A DNA stretch of 64,000 nucleotides from positions 62,001 through 126,000 of the forward strand of contig JALHQN010000007.1 of the NCBI GenBank assembly GCA_022841915.1, in the 5' to 3' direction. Within the stretch, counting starts at the first letter, position 1. Each line of letters starts with the position of its first letter. This DNA comes from Burkholderiales bacterium. Lineage in GTDB: Bacteria > Pseudomonadota > Gammaproteobacteria > Burkholderiales > WYBJ01. The translations under genes were made by a program, and so were the position numbers. Shown piece after piece: positions 27,499-36,294 of this stretch. The notes below the pieces were generated by a model, which was not told the origin of the DNA, did not search any database, and was given only the letters and a program-made list of their open reading frames with translations.

Positions 27499-28080
27499 TC
27501 AGCGCAGGCTGTAGACGATCCCGCCGATGACCACCAGCGCGACGGTCGCCCAGCCGAGCCGGTCGACGTAACGATGCAGCATCGCCTCCATGCGCGCGCC
27601 GCCCCAGGCCATGAGGCCTGCAACGAGGAAGAAGCGCAATCCGCGTCCGATGAAGGAGGCAAGGGTGAAGGGCAGGAGGGCCATCGACAGGCCGCCGGCA
27701 GCGATGGTGAACACCTTGTACGGAATGGGCGAGAACCCGGCGATGAATACCGCCCAGAAACCCCACTGCCCGAACCACTCGACGGCCGTCTGATAGGGCT
27801 GCCAGTAGCGGCTTTGCTGCAGCCAAGGGAGGATGGCATCGATGGCGAAGTAGCCGATGAAGTAGCCGAACAGGCCACCGGCGACGGAGGCGAGCGTCGT
27901 CAACAGTGCGAAGAACATCGCGCGGCGCGGGTTGGCGAGGCACATCGGCGCCAGCATCACATCGGGCGGTATCGGGAAGAAGGACGACTCCACGAAGCTG
28001 ATCGTGCCTAGATACCAAGGCGCATGACGATGCCGTGACCAAGCCATCGTCCGACTGTACAGCGCGGAGAACAACTTCAT
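27499..28080 (-). CDS. YqaA family inner-membrane protein (DedA/SNARE-associated superfamily)
   Basis: The 193-residue membrane protein has the VTT/SNARE-associated Golgi domain: SFVESSFFPIPPDVMLAP near residue 28, GYFIGYFAIDA, the re-entrant AGFSPIPYKVFTIAAGG block and a closing hydrophobic helix. About four membrane segments are visible. DedA-superfamily proteins move phospholipids or support proton-motive force; YqaA itself is uncharacterised. It precedes yaeQ by 101 bp on the same strand. Confidence 0.88.
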   Translation of the reverse strand: MKLFSALYSRTMAWSRHRHAPWYLGTISFVESSFFPIPPDVMLAPMCLANPRRAMFFALLTTLASVAGGLFGYFIGYFAIDAILPWLQQSRYWQPYQTAVEWFGQWGFWAVFIAGFSPIPYKVFTIAAGGLSMALLPFTLASFIGRGLRFFLVAGLMAWGGARMEAMLHRYVDRLGWATVALVVIGGIVYSLR

Positions 28081-28283
28081 GCGGAACTCGATTTCAACGT
28101 TGGCCTCGAGGCAAGGGGCGATTTCCTGAAGCGGGCGGCGGATTCTACCGCATGCCAGGCGCCGCAGCGGGCGTGCAGCGCGGACCTGCAGCCCGGACGT
28201 GCAGCCCTTTTGTCGGCCGGGTGGGCGCAGGCTTGAGGCATCCAGCCCCGATTGGCGCCGAGGCGGGCGTCAAAGGCGCAGCA

Positions 28284-29186
28284 TCACGGCAGCTTCGATC
28301 GCGAAAGCGCCGAGACGGCATGCTCGATGAAAGCGTGCACGATCAAGGGCAATTGCCGCCCGCGCAAATGAGCGAGAACGAGTTGACCCGTCGGAAAGTG
28401 GCGGTCTGCGATTTCGCGGGAGACGATCTCGCCCCCGTCGCTGACTGCTCCGATCGCGATCTGGAAGGAGATCGCGTGGTCTCGATACAGGCAGGCGCGC
28501 AGAAACTCGAAGCTGTTGCTCTCGACGACCGGGCGCAGTTTTACGCTGCTGCGCAACAAGTAGCGCTCGAGCAACTGCCGGCCGCCCGCCTCTCGATTGG
28601 GTAGCACGAGCGGGTAATTCATGCATTCGCGCAGGCGCACGCCGCCGAGTCGTTGCGCCAGCGGATGTGTGCGGTGCATGGTGACCATCAGCCGCTGCTC
28701 GAACTGCGCCACCATTTCCAGATCCGGGCTCGCCGCCAGATTAAACACCAGCACGACTTCGGTCTCGAAAGCGCGCAGGGCTTGCAGTGCCTGCTCGTGA
28801 TCGCCGATGCCGACCTGGAAGTCCACCAGTGGTCGGCTGCTGCGGAAGCTCGATATGAGGCTGGGCATGAATTCCGGTGCCAGCGCCTGGCTCGCCACCA
28901 GCCGCACGCTCCCCCGGCGCAGGCCCTGCAGTTCCTCGATCTGCGAGCGCACCAGATCCAGCGCGCTTGCTCGGGTGCGCACGTACTGCACGAACAGTTC
29001 GCCCGCGGGCGTGAGACGCATGCCCCGTGGAACGCGCTCGAACAACGCCACACCCAGCTCTTCCTCCAGGTCCTGGATACGGCGGTTCACTGCGGAGGGC
29101 GCGATGTGCAGGCGCTCGGCCGCCTGGCGTATGGAGCCGGCGCGGGCCACTTCGTCGAAATAGCGCAGAAATCGCAAATGGTGCAT
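28284..29186 (-). CDS. LysR-type regulator flanking the catabolic cluster (copy 1)
   Basis: The 300-residue regulator has an N-terminal winged helix (MHHLRFLRYFDEVARAGSIRQAAE, LHIAPSAVNRRIQDLE) and a LysR substrate-binding domain from about residue 90. The GMRLTPAGE segment resembles that of the second LysR at 40464-41408, so the two are probably paralogues. It is transcribed away from the binding-protein/enzyme operon, across 412 bp containing two palindromes, and is the likely regulator of that operon. The start at 29186 is the conserved Met; the frame is open further upstream but over non-conserved sequence. Confidence 0.9.
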   Translation of the reverse strand: MHHLRFLRYFDEVARAGSIRQAAERLHIAPSAVNRRIQDLEEELGVALFERVPRGMRLTPAGELFVQYVRTRASALDLVRSQIEELQGLRRGSVRLVASQALAPEFMPSLISSFRSSRPLVDFQVGIGDHEQALQALRAFETEVVLVFNLAASPDLEMVAQFEQRLMVTMHRTHPLAQRLGGVRLRECMNYPLVLPNREAGGRQLLERYLLRSSVKLRPVVESNSFEFLRACLYRDHAISFQIAIGAVSDGGEIVSREIADRHFPTGQLVLAHLRGRQLPLIVHAFIEHAVSALSRSKLP

Positions 29187-29228
29187 GCGCCCCCGGCATG
29201 CACGAACAATGCCGGGTCCGAGTTTTGT

Positions 29229-29245
29229 GTTGCCGGAACGGCAAC
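29229..29245. promoter_or_regulatory. palindromic LysR-type box
   Basis: GTTGCCG-GAA-CGGCAAC is a perfect 7+3+7 inverted repeat, and its inner part TGCC-N5-GGCA fits the T-N11-A LysR box with dyad symmetry. It lies 43 bp upstream of the LysR start codon, where an autoregulatory recognition site is expected. Confidence 0.6.
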
Positions 29246-29288
29246 GAGGACAGCTTGAAACAGCAGTTCCCGGCATCGGAATCTGGCA

Positions 29289-29309
29289 CGTACCCTGCAC
29301 ATAGGTACG
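29289..29309. promoter_or_regulatory. second inverted repeat in the LysR/operon spacer
   Basis: CGTACC-N9-GGTACG is a perfect 6-bp dyad about 60 bp from the LysR-type box. It could be the activation site of the same regulator or the site of another one. No function is shown. Confidence 0.4.
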
Positions 29310-29598
29310 ACATGGAAACCAAGTTGCCCCTCTTGCTTGCTGCCGGCATCGACCCGTTCGCCGCCTCGCTTATCCCTGTGCTGAGAGGAGAAAGTCTCTC
29401 TTCTCGACCCGGCAGCGTGGCTCTGAATCGGGCTTGTGCCGTGGGTGGTCACGGCTCGAGGAGAACCAAACTGGTGCGTTTCCATGCCCCGTCGCGGTGC
29501 ATCGGTGCCCGGAACGCGGGTCGGCCGCGAATAACGGATGCGGCTTGCGCGACTGCTGCATCTCGTTCCATCAGTCCAATCTCATCAGGAGTCGGTCC

Positions 29599-30633
29599 AT
29601 GATTCGTCTGCGCTCTCGTGCGTTGCTCGCTGCCTTCGTCGCCGGTGTTGCATTCACTGCCGTGCCCACGCTTTCCATGGCGCAAACGAAGATCAAGATG
29701 GTTCTCAACTGGAAGTATCAGGGCCCGCAGGCCTGGTTCTTCATGGCGCAGGACAAAGGCTACTTCAAAGCCGAAGGGCTGGACGTCGAGATCGATCAGG
29801 GCGAGGGCTCGTCGGCCTCGATCACCAAGGTCGCCTCGGGGACTTACCAAGCCGGCTTCGGTGACATCAACGCTTTGATCGATTTGTCGGCAAGGCGTCC
29901 GGCGGAAGCGCCTGTGGGCGTATTCATGATCTACAACACGCCGCCTTTCACCATCGTGGTGAAGAACGACAGCCCCATCAGGACACCCAAGGATCTCGAG
30001 GGCAAGACAATAGGCGGGCCGGCCAACGATGGTGCCCTCAAGCTCTTTCCCGCACTAGCAAAAGTGGCGAAGGTCGATGCGAGCAAGGTCAACATCACCA
30101 ATATGGCGCCCAACCTGCGCGAACAAATGCTGTTGCGCGGCCAGGTGGATGCGGTGTTCGGCTTCATCAACACCGTCTACTTCAGTGCCAAGTTGGTCGG
30201 CATCAACCCCGAGAAGGATCTGCGGTTCATAAACTACGTCGATTACGGCATGGACCTCTATTCGAACGCGGTCGTCTTCAGTCGCAGTTTCGTTCGCGAC
30301 AATCCGAAGGCGGTGCAAGGTTTCGTGCGCGCGCTGAACCGGGCGATCAACGACGTGCTCGCCAATCCTGAGGCCGGCATGGACGCTGTCATGAAGCGCG
30401 AGCCGCTCCTCAAGCGCGACGTGGAACGCGATCGCCTGCATGCCACCATCAAGCGCGAGATGGGGCATCCTGAGATCGCCAAGTTCGGGCTCGGTGGCAT
30501 CGACCCGGAGCGCATGAGGCGCGCCATCGGCATCGTCGTGGACGCCAACGGCCTGCCGCGCACGCCCACGGTGGATGAGGTCTTCAATTCCACCTTCCTG
30601 CCTCCGCGCGCCGAGCGCGCCTCGAAACTCTGA
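29599..30633 (+). CDS. NMT1/THI5-like ABC transporter substrate-binding protein, copy 1
   Basis: This 344-residue periplasmic protein has a signal peptide (LLAAFVAGVAFTAVPTLSMAQ) and the NMT1/THI5-like fold used for thiamine-pyrimidine precursors, riboflavin, nitrate and sulfonates. Characteristic blocks are MVLNWKYQGPQAWFFMAQDKGYF, EIDQGEGSS, ASGTYQAGFGDINALI and NMAPNLREQMLLRGQVDAVFGF. The start at 29599 has AGGAG 10 bases upstream; longer frames lack one. It opens the catabolic operon, 11 bp before the SDR gene, and probably feeds the ABC ATPase/permease encoded 4 kb downstream. Two close homologues lie in the same region. Confidence 0.93.
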   Translation: MIRLRSRALLAAFVAGVAFTAVPTLSMAQTKIKMVLNWKYQGPQAWFFMAQDKGYFKAEGLDVEIDQGEGSSASITKVASGTYQAGFGDINALIDLSARRPAEAPVGVFMIYNTPPFTIVVKNDSPIRTPKDLEGKTIGGPANDGALKLFPALAKVAKVDASKVNITNMAPNLREQMLLRGQVDAVFGFINTVYFSAKLVGINPEKDLRFINYVDYGMDLYSNAVVFSRSFVRDNPKAVQGFVRALNRAINDVLANPEAGMDAVMKREPLLKRDVERDRLHATIKREMGHPEIAKFGLGGIDPERMRRAIGIVVDANGLPRTPTVDEVFNSTFLPPRAERASKL

Positions 30634-30644
30634 GAGGGCATCAC

Positions 30645-31436
30645 GTGGACCTTCAACTCAAGGACAAGGTGACCGTGATCACCGGGCCCGCGAAGGGCAT
30701 GGGGCGGGCCGTCACGCTGGCTTTCGCCGAGCACGGCGCGAAACTGGTCCTGGCCGGCCGTGACACCACGGCGATCGAACCGGTCGCTGCGGAGGCTCGC
30801 GCGCTGGGGGTCGAGACCCTCGTCGTCCAGTGCGATCTCACCGACGAGGCGCAGACGCAGGCGCTTGCACATGGCACGCTCGAGAGGTTCGGGCGCATCG
30901 ATGTGCTGGTGAATGTGGCGGGCGGCTCCGGGCCGATCGGCAAGACCGGCGTGGAGACGAGTGCTGCCGAGTTCAACGACATCGTCGAACTCAACATGAC
31001 GGGTTGCTTCAACACCATGCGTGCCGTGTTGCCGACGATGATCTCCCAGCGCGCGGGCAAAGTCGTGAACGTGGGCGGCACCTTCGGCATGCGCGGGCGC
31101 GCGGGGCGACTGGCTTACTCCGCCTCGAAGTGGGGTCTGCGCGGCATCACGAAGAGCTTCGCGCTCGAAGTCGGGCCGCACAACATCAACGTCAATTGTG
31201 TTGCTCCGGGCATGGTGGACGGACCGAGATTCCGGGACAAGGTCTGCGCCAGCATGGCGGCCAAACTCGGCATCACGCTCGAAGAGGCCATGACCCGTCA
31301 CGCAGCCGACTACGCGCTCAAACGCGTCTCGACCGACACCGACGTGGCCAATGCCTGCCTTTTCCTCGCGAGCGAAGTGAGTCGACAGATTACCGGCGTG
31401 GACCTGCCCGTGGACGGCGGCTGGGCGATGCTTTGA
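30645..31436 (+). CDS. SDR family oxidoreductase
   Basis: The 263-residue Rossmann enzyme begins with GTG after GAGAGGG. It has the cofactor motif TGPAKGMGRA (T-G-x3-G-x-G), a structural VNVAGG block, and the YxxxK pair Y158-K162 (YSASK). The catalytic Ser expected 13 residues before the Tyr is Gly145 (followed by Thr146), so activity may rely on Thr or be altered. It ends with the usual ITGVDLPVDGGW. It lies between the first binding protein and the dihydroorotase-like gene with tiny gaps, so it belongs to the same pathway, perhaps oxidising an alcohol or dihydro-intermediate. Confidence 0.9.
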   Translation: MDLQLKDKVTVITGPAKGMGRAVTLAFAEHGAKLVLAGRDTTAIEPVAAEARALGVETLVVQCDLTDEAQTQALAHGTLERFGRIDVLVNVAGGSGPIGKTGVETSAAEFNDIVELNMTGCFNTMRAVLPTMISQRAGKVVNVGGTFGMRGRAGRLAYSASKWGLRGITKSFALEVGPHNINVNCVAPGMVDGPRFRDKVCASMAAKLGITLEEAMTRHAADYALKRVSTDTDVANACLFLASEVSRQITGVDLPVDGGWAML

Positions 31437-31446
31437 GGAGATGACG

Positions 31447-32907
31447 ATGAAAAGTGTAGATCTGGTAATTCGGGGCGGCCAGGTGGTGGGGCCGGATCGC
31501 ATCGTGGCAGCCAGCGTGGCCATCGAAGGCGAGCATATCGTGGCCGTGGGGCATGACGATGTAATGCCTTCGGCCAAGCAGGAGATGCGCGCCGACGGGC
31601 TCTATCTGCTGCCGGGTGCGATCGACAGCCACGTGCATTTCCGCGACCCGGGATATGCGCACAAGGAAACGTGGGAGAGCGGTTCGGCTGCTGCGGTATG
31701 CGGGGGCGTCACCACTGTATTCGACATGCCCAACACCAATCCGCCCACCGGCACTCGGGAAGCACTCGCGCTCAAGTTGAAGTCGGCGCAGCGCTCCTAC
31801 GCCGACTTCGGCATCCACGCGCTGCTCGACGATAGCACGGTCGGGCATCTGGAAGACTTGCTCGCGGGCGGGGCGACCAGTTTCAAGGCGTTCGTGGGCA
31901 ACACCTTCGGCAATCTGCCGCCGCCCACCGACGGCGCTTTGCTCGAAGGCTTCGAGAAGCTGGCGCCGCTCGGCATACGTACCGTCGTTCATGCGGAGAA
32001 CTCTTCGATCCTCGCGCGTCGCCAGAAGGTCATGGAGGATGCCGGCCGCATCGATGCGTTGGCGCATCTGGCCGCCCGACCGGCGGTGTGCGAGATCGAG
32101 GCCATCGGTCGTGTGCTCACGCTGGCCGAGTGGACCGGGGCCCGCGTGCACATCGCCCATCACAGTGCTGCCGATTCGCTCTACCTCATCCGCGATGCGA
32201 AGCGACGCGGCGTCGAGGTCACCGTCGAGACCTGTCCGCAGTATCTGCTGCTCAATACTGAAGACATGCTGCGACTGGGCGGCATCATGCGGCTCAATCC
32301 ACCCATCCGCGAAGCGCGCCACAACCAGCCGCTGTGGGATGCGCTGATGGAGGGGGTGATCGACATGATCGCCACCGATCACGCGCCGCACACGCCGGAA
32401 GAGAAGACGCGCGAGAGCATCTGGGCTTGCGACTGCGGCTTTCCCGGCGTCGAAACGCAGATGCCGCTGATGCTCACAGAAGTCAATCGCAAGCGTGCGA
32501 CGCTGATGGACTACGTGAGGTGGAGCGCGGTGAACCCGGCGCGCGCCTGGGGCATCTACGGCACCAAGGGCGTCATCGCCACGGGTGCCCATGCCGACAT
32601 CGCGTTCGTGGACATGGCGCGCAGCGGCACGCTCGCTCAGGGCCGCCTGCAGAGCATCAGCAAGATCTCGCCTTGGCACGGCCGGACGGTGCAGGGCTAC
32701 CCGGTGCACACGCTGCTGCGCGGTCGATTCGTCATGCGTGACGGAGAACTGGTCACCGAGGCCATGGGCTGGGGGCGCAGCGTCAAGAGCCTCCAAACCA
32801 TGCCCACACCGCGTCCGCGCAATACCGAGCTCTACAGCAGCGCCATCACGACTACGCCGCCCGGCGTGCGGCCCAATGCTCTGCCGAGCGAGGACGTGCC
32901 GCGATGA
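31447..32907 (+). CDS. dihydroorotase/allantoinase-like cyclic amidohydrolase
   Basis: The 486-residue TIM-barrel enzyme belongs to the cyclic amidohydrolases. The first metal pair is in IDSHVHFRDPG, the carboxylated bridging Lys in TSFKAFVGN, further His ligands in VVHAEN and IAHHS, and the catalytic Asp in IATDHAPHTPEEK. It would hydrolyse a ring amide of a dihydropyrimidine, hydantoin or ureide. The biosynthetic pyrC function is unlikely given the operon. GAGGAG touches an ATG at 31441 but is six bases from the ATG at 31447, so 31447 was chosen. Its stop overlaps the next start by 4 bp. Confidence 0.9.
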   Translation: MKSVDLVIRGGQVVGPDRIVAASVAIEGEHIVAVGHDDVMPSAKQEMRADGLYLLPGAIDSHVHFRDPGYAHKETWESGSAAAVCGGVTTVFDMPNTNPPTGTREALALKLKSAQRSYADFGIHALLDDSTVGHLEDLLAGGATSFKAFVGNTFGNLPPPTDGALLEGFEKLAPLGIRTVVHAENSSILARRQKVMEDAGRIDALAHLAARPAVCEIEAIGRVLTLAEWTGARVHIAHHSAADSLYLIRDAKRRGVEVTVETCPQYLLLNTEDMLRLGGIMRLNPPIREARHNQPLWDALMEGVIDMIATDHAPHTPEEKTRESIWACDCGFPGVETQMPLMLTEVNRKRATLMDYVRWSAVNPARAWGIYGTKGVIATGAHADIAFVDMARSGTLAQGRLQSISKISPWHGRTVQGYPVHTLLRGRFVMRDGELVTEAMGWGRSVKSLQTMPTPRPRNTELYSSAITTTPPGVRPNALPSEDVPR

Positions 32908-34040
32908 AACGCCGGCAAAGCGTCGGGGTCCATCGCGTGGCTTGTCGAGGCCCGAGCGACCTGAGCGGCGTGCAGGCGCTCATCGATGGCGGGCAGCTTG
33001 TCCCCGAGCACATCGTCGCTGTGATGGGCAAGACCGAGGGCAACGGCTGCGTCAACGACTACACGCGCGATTTCGCTTCGTCGAGCTGGTGCCGCTTCCT
33101 GAGCCCGTACTTGCAGTGCACACCGGACGAGGTCGCCCAGCGCGTGGCATTGGTGATGTCGGGAGGCACCGAAGGGGTGTTGTCGCCGCACTTCACGGTG
33201 TTCAGTCGCTCGTGGCGCAGCGATCACGCTGAGGGCGGGCGCGAGCCGAGGCTGGTGCTGGGCATTGCTCACACGCGCGATTTCCTTCCCGAGGAGATCG
33301 GCCGGATGGCTCAGGTGGACGCCACGGCATCGGCCGTGCGTGCCGCGATGGCGGATGCGGGCATAGAGCAGGCAAGCGACGTGCACTTCGTCCAGGTCAA
33401 ATGTCCGTTGCTCACCGCAGGCAAGATGCAGGCGGCCTTGGCGCGCGCTTCGTCTCCGGTCACTCACGACGCTTACGAATCCATGGGTTATTCGCGCGCG
33501 GCATCTGCGCTGGGCGTTGCGGTCGGCTTAGAGGAGCTGTCGCGAGACCGGATAAACGACGATGTCGTCGGCGCAGACTGGACGTTGTACTCGGCACGTG
33601 CTTCGGCCTCGGCCGGCATCGAGCTCGACAGCAACGTGGTCATCGTGCTCGGGGAAGCGGCGGGTGCGGGCTCGCCGTATCGCATCGGCCATACCGTCAT
33701 GCGCGATGCGGTGGACGCGGCGAGTGTGCGCGGCTTGCTCCGCGACCGCTTCGGCCTGGATGCGGATCGCGACGCAAAGGCGTTGCAGATACGCCTGGTG
33801 AACTTGCTGGCCAAGGCCGAAGCGAGTCCCGACGGATGTGTTCGGGGCGAGCGTCACACCATGCTCGACGATTCCGACATCAACGCGACCCGGCATGCGC
33901 GGGCGGCGGTCGGCGCAGTGCTTGCCTCGGTGGTGGGACATACCGCGTTGTATGTCTCGGGAGGCGCCGAACATCAAGGCCCGGCCGGGGGCGGTCCGGT
34001 CGCAGCGATCGTGCGGGTGGAAGGCGGAATCGAATCATGA
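32904..34040 (+). CDS. ring-opening amidohydrolase (barbiturase / cyanuric acid hydrolase family)
   Basis: The 378-residue protein matches the AtzD/TrzD-barbiturase family, an uncommon fold of three similar domains, each giving a Ser-Lys pair to one active site. The serines are in VMSGGTEGVLSPH, GYSRAASALG and VSGGAEHQGPAGGGP; the lysines in VMGKTEGNG, VQVKCPLLT and probably LLAKAEA. Known members open cyanuric acid to carboxybiuret or barbiturate to ureidomalonate. The sequence cannot decide between these or a new substrate. ATGA overlaps join it to the amidohydrolase before and the ABC ATPase after, tying uptake to ring opening. Confidence 0.9.
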   Translation: MKRRQSVGVHRVACRGPSDLSGVQALIDGGQLVPEHIVAVMGKTEGNGCVNDYTRDFASSSWCRFLSPYLQCTPDEVAQRVALVMSGGTEGVLSPHFTVFSRSWRSDHAEGGREPRLVLGIAHTRDFLPEEIGRMAQVDATASAVRAAMADAGIEQASDVHFVQVKCPLLTAGKMQAALARASSPVTHDAYESMGYSRAASALGVAVGLEELSRDRINDDVVGADWTLYSARASASAGIELDSNVVIVLGEAAGAGSPYRIGHTVMRDAVDAASVRGLLRDRFGLDADRDAKALQIRLVNLLAKAEASPDGCVRGERHTMLDDSDINATRHARAAVGAVLASVVGHTALYVSGGAEHQGPAGGGPVAAIVRVEGGIES

Positions 34041-34894
34041 GCGAAGCATTCGTGGAACTGTCGGACGTGACCGTGCGCTTCAACGGCGGCACGATAGCGC
34101 TGTCGCAAACGGACTTGCGACTCGAGCAAGGGGACTTCGTCGCATTGGTGGGGCCGAGCGGCTGCGGCAAGTCGACGATCCTGAAATTGGTGGCGGGGTT
34201 GCTGAAACCCAGTTCCGGGGTCGTGTTGGTCGCCAAGCGCGAGGTCGGGCTGGCCGGCAGCGTACGCAAGGAAGCCCTCGGTGCATCCGTGCCCGTGCGC
34301 ATCGGGCTGGCTTTTCAGAATCCAACCATGTTGCCGTGGCTCACGATCCGGGAGAACGTCATGATCCCGCTCAAGATCGTGTCGCCGTTTCGCGAACAGT
34401 ACGCGCGCAAGAAGAAGGGCGAGTATGCCGAGCGGGCGGAGGCGCTGCTGGCGCAAGTCGGCCTGAAGGGGTTCGGCGACAAGCGTCCCTGGCAATTGTC
34501 GGGCGGGATGCTGCAGCGAGCCTCGCTGTGTCGCGCTCTCGTTCACGAGCCGCAATTGCTGCTGCTCGATGAGCCCTTCGGCGCCCTCGACCAATTCACC
34601 CGGGAGGAGCTCTGGAGCATCATGCAGTCTCTGTGGATGAGTCAGCGGCCCACCGTGCTTTTGGTGACGCACGATTTGCGCGAGTCGGCGTTCCTCGCCA
34701 ACCGCATCGCGGTGATGAGCGCGCGCCCGGGGCGCATCCTGGAGGATCGCGCAGTGCCTTTCGCTCGTCCGCGCACGGTCGAGATGAGTTATGCGCCTGA
34801 GTTTGCCGCGCTGGTGCAGCAGCTTCGCATGCGTATTGCGCATACGCGCGCAGAGGCCGACACGGCAGCACAAGCCGCCGAGGTGACGGCATGA
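34037..34894 (+). CDS. ABC transporter ATP-binding protein (nitrate/sulfonate/thiamine-precursor type)
   Basis: The 285-residue ATPase has Walker A GPSGCGKST, Q-loop AFQNPTMLPWLT, signature LSGGMLQRASLCRAL, Walker B LLLLDEPFGALD and the switch His in VTHDLRE. It belongs to the SsuB/TauB/ThiZ group that pairs with NMT1/THI5-like binding proteins. It overlaps both neighbours by 4 bp. The frame is open upstream, but conservation begins at 34037. Confidence 0.95.
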   Translation: MSEAFVELSDVTVRFNGGTIALSQTDLRLEQGDFVALVGPSGCGKSTILKLVAGLLKPSSGVVLVAKREVGLAGSVRKEALGASVPVRIGLAFQNPTMLPWLTIRENVMIPLKIVSPFREQYARKKKGEYAERAEALLAQVGLKGFGDKRPWQLSGGMLQRASLCRALVHEPQLLLLDEPFGALDQFTREELWSIMQSLWMSQRPTVLLVTHDLRESAFLANRIAVMSARPGRILEDRAVPFARPRTVEMSYAPEFAALVQQLRMRIAHTRAEADTAAQAAEVTA

Positions 34895-35673
34895 GCGCGC
34901 TCAATGTCAAGACCCGTCAACGCCTGCTCTCGGCGGGAACCCTGTTGGGATTTTTCTTGTTGTGGGAACTGGCGTGCATCGCCACGGGCGTATCGGACCT
35001 GATCCTGCCGCGGCCGAGTCAGATCGCCGCCGTGCTTTGGGAGAAGATGCCGCTGTTATGGCCGCATACCGTGCAGACGCTCTACACCACTCTGAGCGGT
35101 TTCGCGCTCGGCGTGATGATCGGCATCGTGATCGGTGTGGCGATCGGCTCGTCGAAAACCGCTTATGACGTCGCTTACCCGCTGCTGGTCGGCTTCTCCA
35201 GCATACCGAAAGTGGCGGTGGTGCCGATCTTCGTGGTGTGGTTCGGCGCGGGGACGGTACCGGCCATCCTCACTTCGATGGTGATCAGCATCTTCCCGGT
35301 CGTGGTGAACGTGGCGACTGGCTTGGCGACTACCGAGCCGGAGCTCGAAGACGTGCTGAAGGTGCTCGGTGCCCGCAAGCGCGACATCCTGTGGAACGTC
35401 GGCTTGCCGCGTGCACTGCCTTACCTCTTCGCCTCTCTGAAGATCGCCATCACGCTCGCATTCGTCGGCACCGTGCTGGCCGAGACTGTGGCTGCCAACC
35501 GCGGCATCGGCAACGTGATGATGATCGCCAGCGGCAACTTCGATGTGCCGATGGTGTTTGCCGGGCTGGTCATTCTCGCAGTGATGGGCGTGATGCTTTA
35601 TGGCGTGTCCTCGTTCGTCGAGGGACGCCTGACGGGCTGGGCGCAGCGCAAGAGCGATGTGGTGATGGCATGA
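34891..35673 (+). CDS. ABC transporter permease (SsuC/TauC-like)
   Basis: The 260-residue inner-membrane protein has about six helices and the binding-protein-dependent permease motif near residue 165 (EDVLKVLGARKRDILWNVGLPRALPY, the EAA loop that contacts the ATPase). It forms the translocator with the ATPase upstream (4-bp overlap), and is the only permease for the three binding proteins in the region. Confidence 0.94.
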   Translation: MSALNVKTRQRLLSAGTLLGFFLLWELACIATGVSDLILPRPSQIAAVLWEKMPLLWPHTVQTLYTTLSGFALGVMIGIVIGVAIGSSKTAYDVAYPLLVGFSSIPKVAVVPIFVVWFGAGTVPAILTSMVISIFPVVVNVATGLATTEPELEDVLKVLGARKRDILWNVGLPRALPYLFASLKIAITLAFVGTVLAETVAANRGIGNVMMIASGNFDVPMVFAGLVILAVMGVMLYGVSSFVEGRLTGWAQRKSDVVMA

Positions 35674-36263
35674 CCGCGAAGCTCGAGTGCGTGGCGGTAT
35701 TCTGCGGTTCGAACTTCGGCGTCGCGCCGGCTTACCGCGAGGCGGCAGAGGCCCTCGGCACCTTGTTCGCGCGGCGCGAGATCACCCTGGTCTATGGCGG
35801 CACGACCAAGGGATTGATGGGCGTCGTGGCGGATGCCGTGTTGGCTTCAGGGGGTAGCGCGGTCGGTGTCATCACCCGGCGGCTGCTGGAGCGCGGTCAT
35901 CTGCATCCTGGATTGACCCGCCACGAAGTCGTGTCGGACATGCGTGCCCGCAAGGCGTGCATGGCCGAGATGGCAGACGCCTTCATCGCACTGCCCGGAG
36001 GGTTGGGTACCTTGGAGGAACTGTTCGAGGCGGCAACGCTCACCCAGTTGGGCGACCACGACAAGGCCTGCGGTGCGCTCGATGTGCTCGACTTCTATCG
36101 CCCCTTGCGTGCGATGCTGGAAACGGCGACGACCGAGGGTTTTCTCAAGGCCGAGCATCGTGACATGCTCCTGATCGAACCGGATCCGGCTCGGTTGCTC
36201 GATGGCCTGGCGGCATGGAGTCCGCCCAACGTCACCAAATGGATCGGTCAACCCGGTTCCTGA
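35670..36263 (+). CDS. LOG family nucleoside 5'-monophosphate phosphoribohydrolase
   Basis: The 197-residue protein is of the LOG/TIGR00730 family: CGSNFGVAPAYREAA, the YGGTTKGLMGVVADA nucleotide loop, MRARK with the catalytic Arg, and PGGLGTLEE with the catalytic Glu. LOG enzymes split AMP-type or cytokinin nucleotides into base and ribose 5-phosphate. The ATGA overlap with the permease places it in the catabolic operon, where it could free a base for ring opening. As LOG proteins are often annotated as lysine decarboxylases, that label should be ignored. Confidence 0.92.
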   Translation: MTAKLECVAVFCGSNFGVAPAYREAAEALGTLFARREITLVYGGTTKGLMGVVADAVLASGGSAVGVITRRLLERGHLHPGLTRHEVVSDMRARKACMAEMADAFIALPGGLGTLEELFEAATLTQLGDHDKACGALDVLDFYRPLRAMLETATTEGFLKAEHRDMLLIEPDPARLLDGLAAWSPPNVTKWIGQPGS

Positions 36264-36294
36264 CTCCCTTCACTCTTCACGGATACCACAACCC

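Larger units (their letters stand above)
29187..29598. other. intergenic, 412 bp, divergent regulatory region
   Basis: It separates the LysR gene from the catabolic operon. It carries the two inverted repeats listed separately; no coding frame with a ribosome binding site was found in it. Confidence 0.6.

Noticed and set aside
31447-32907. biosynthetic dihydroorotase pyrC
   Set aside because: Its operon is catabolic and transport-linked; the family also includes allantoinases and dihydropyrimidinases, so no pyrimidine-synthesis role is claimed.
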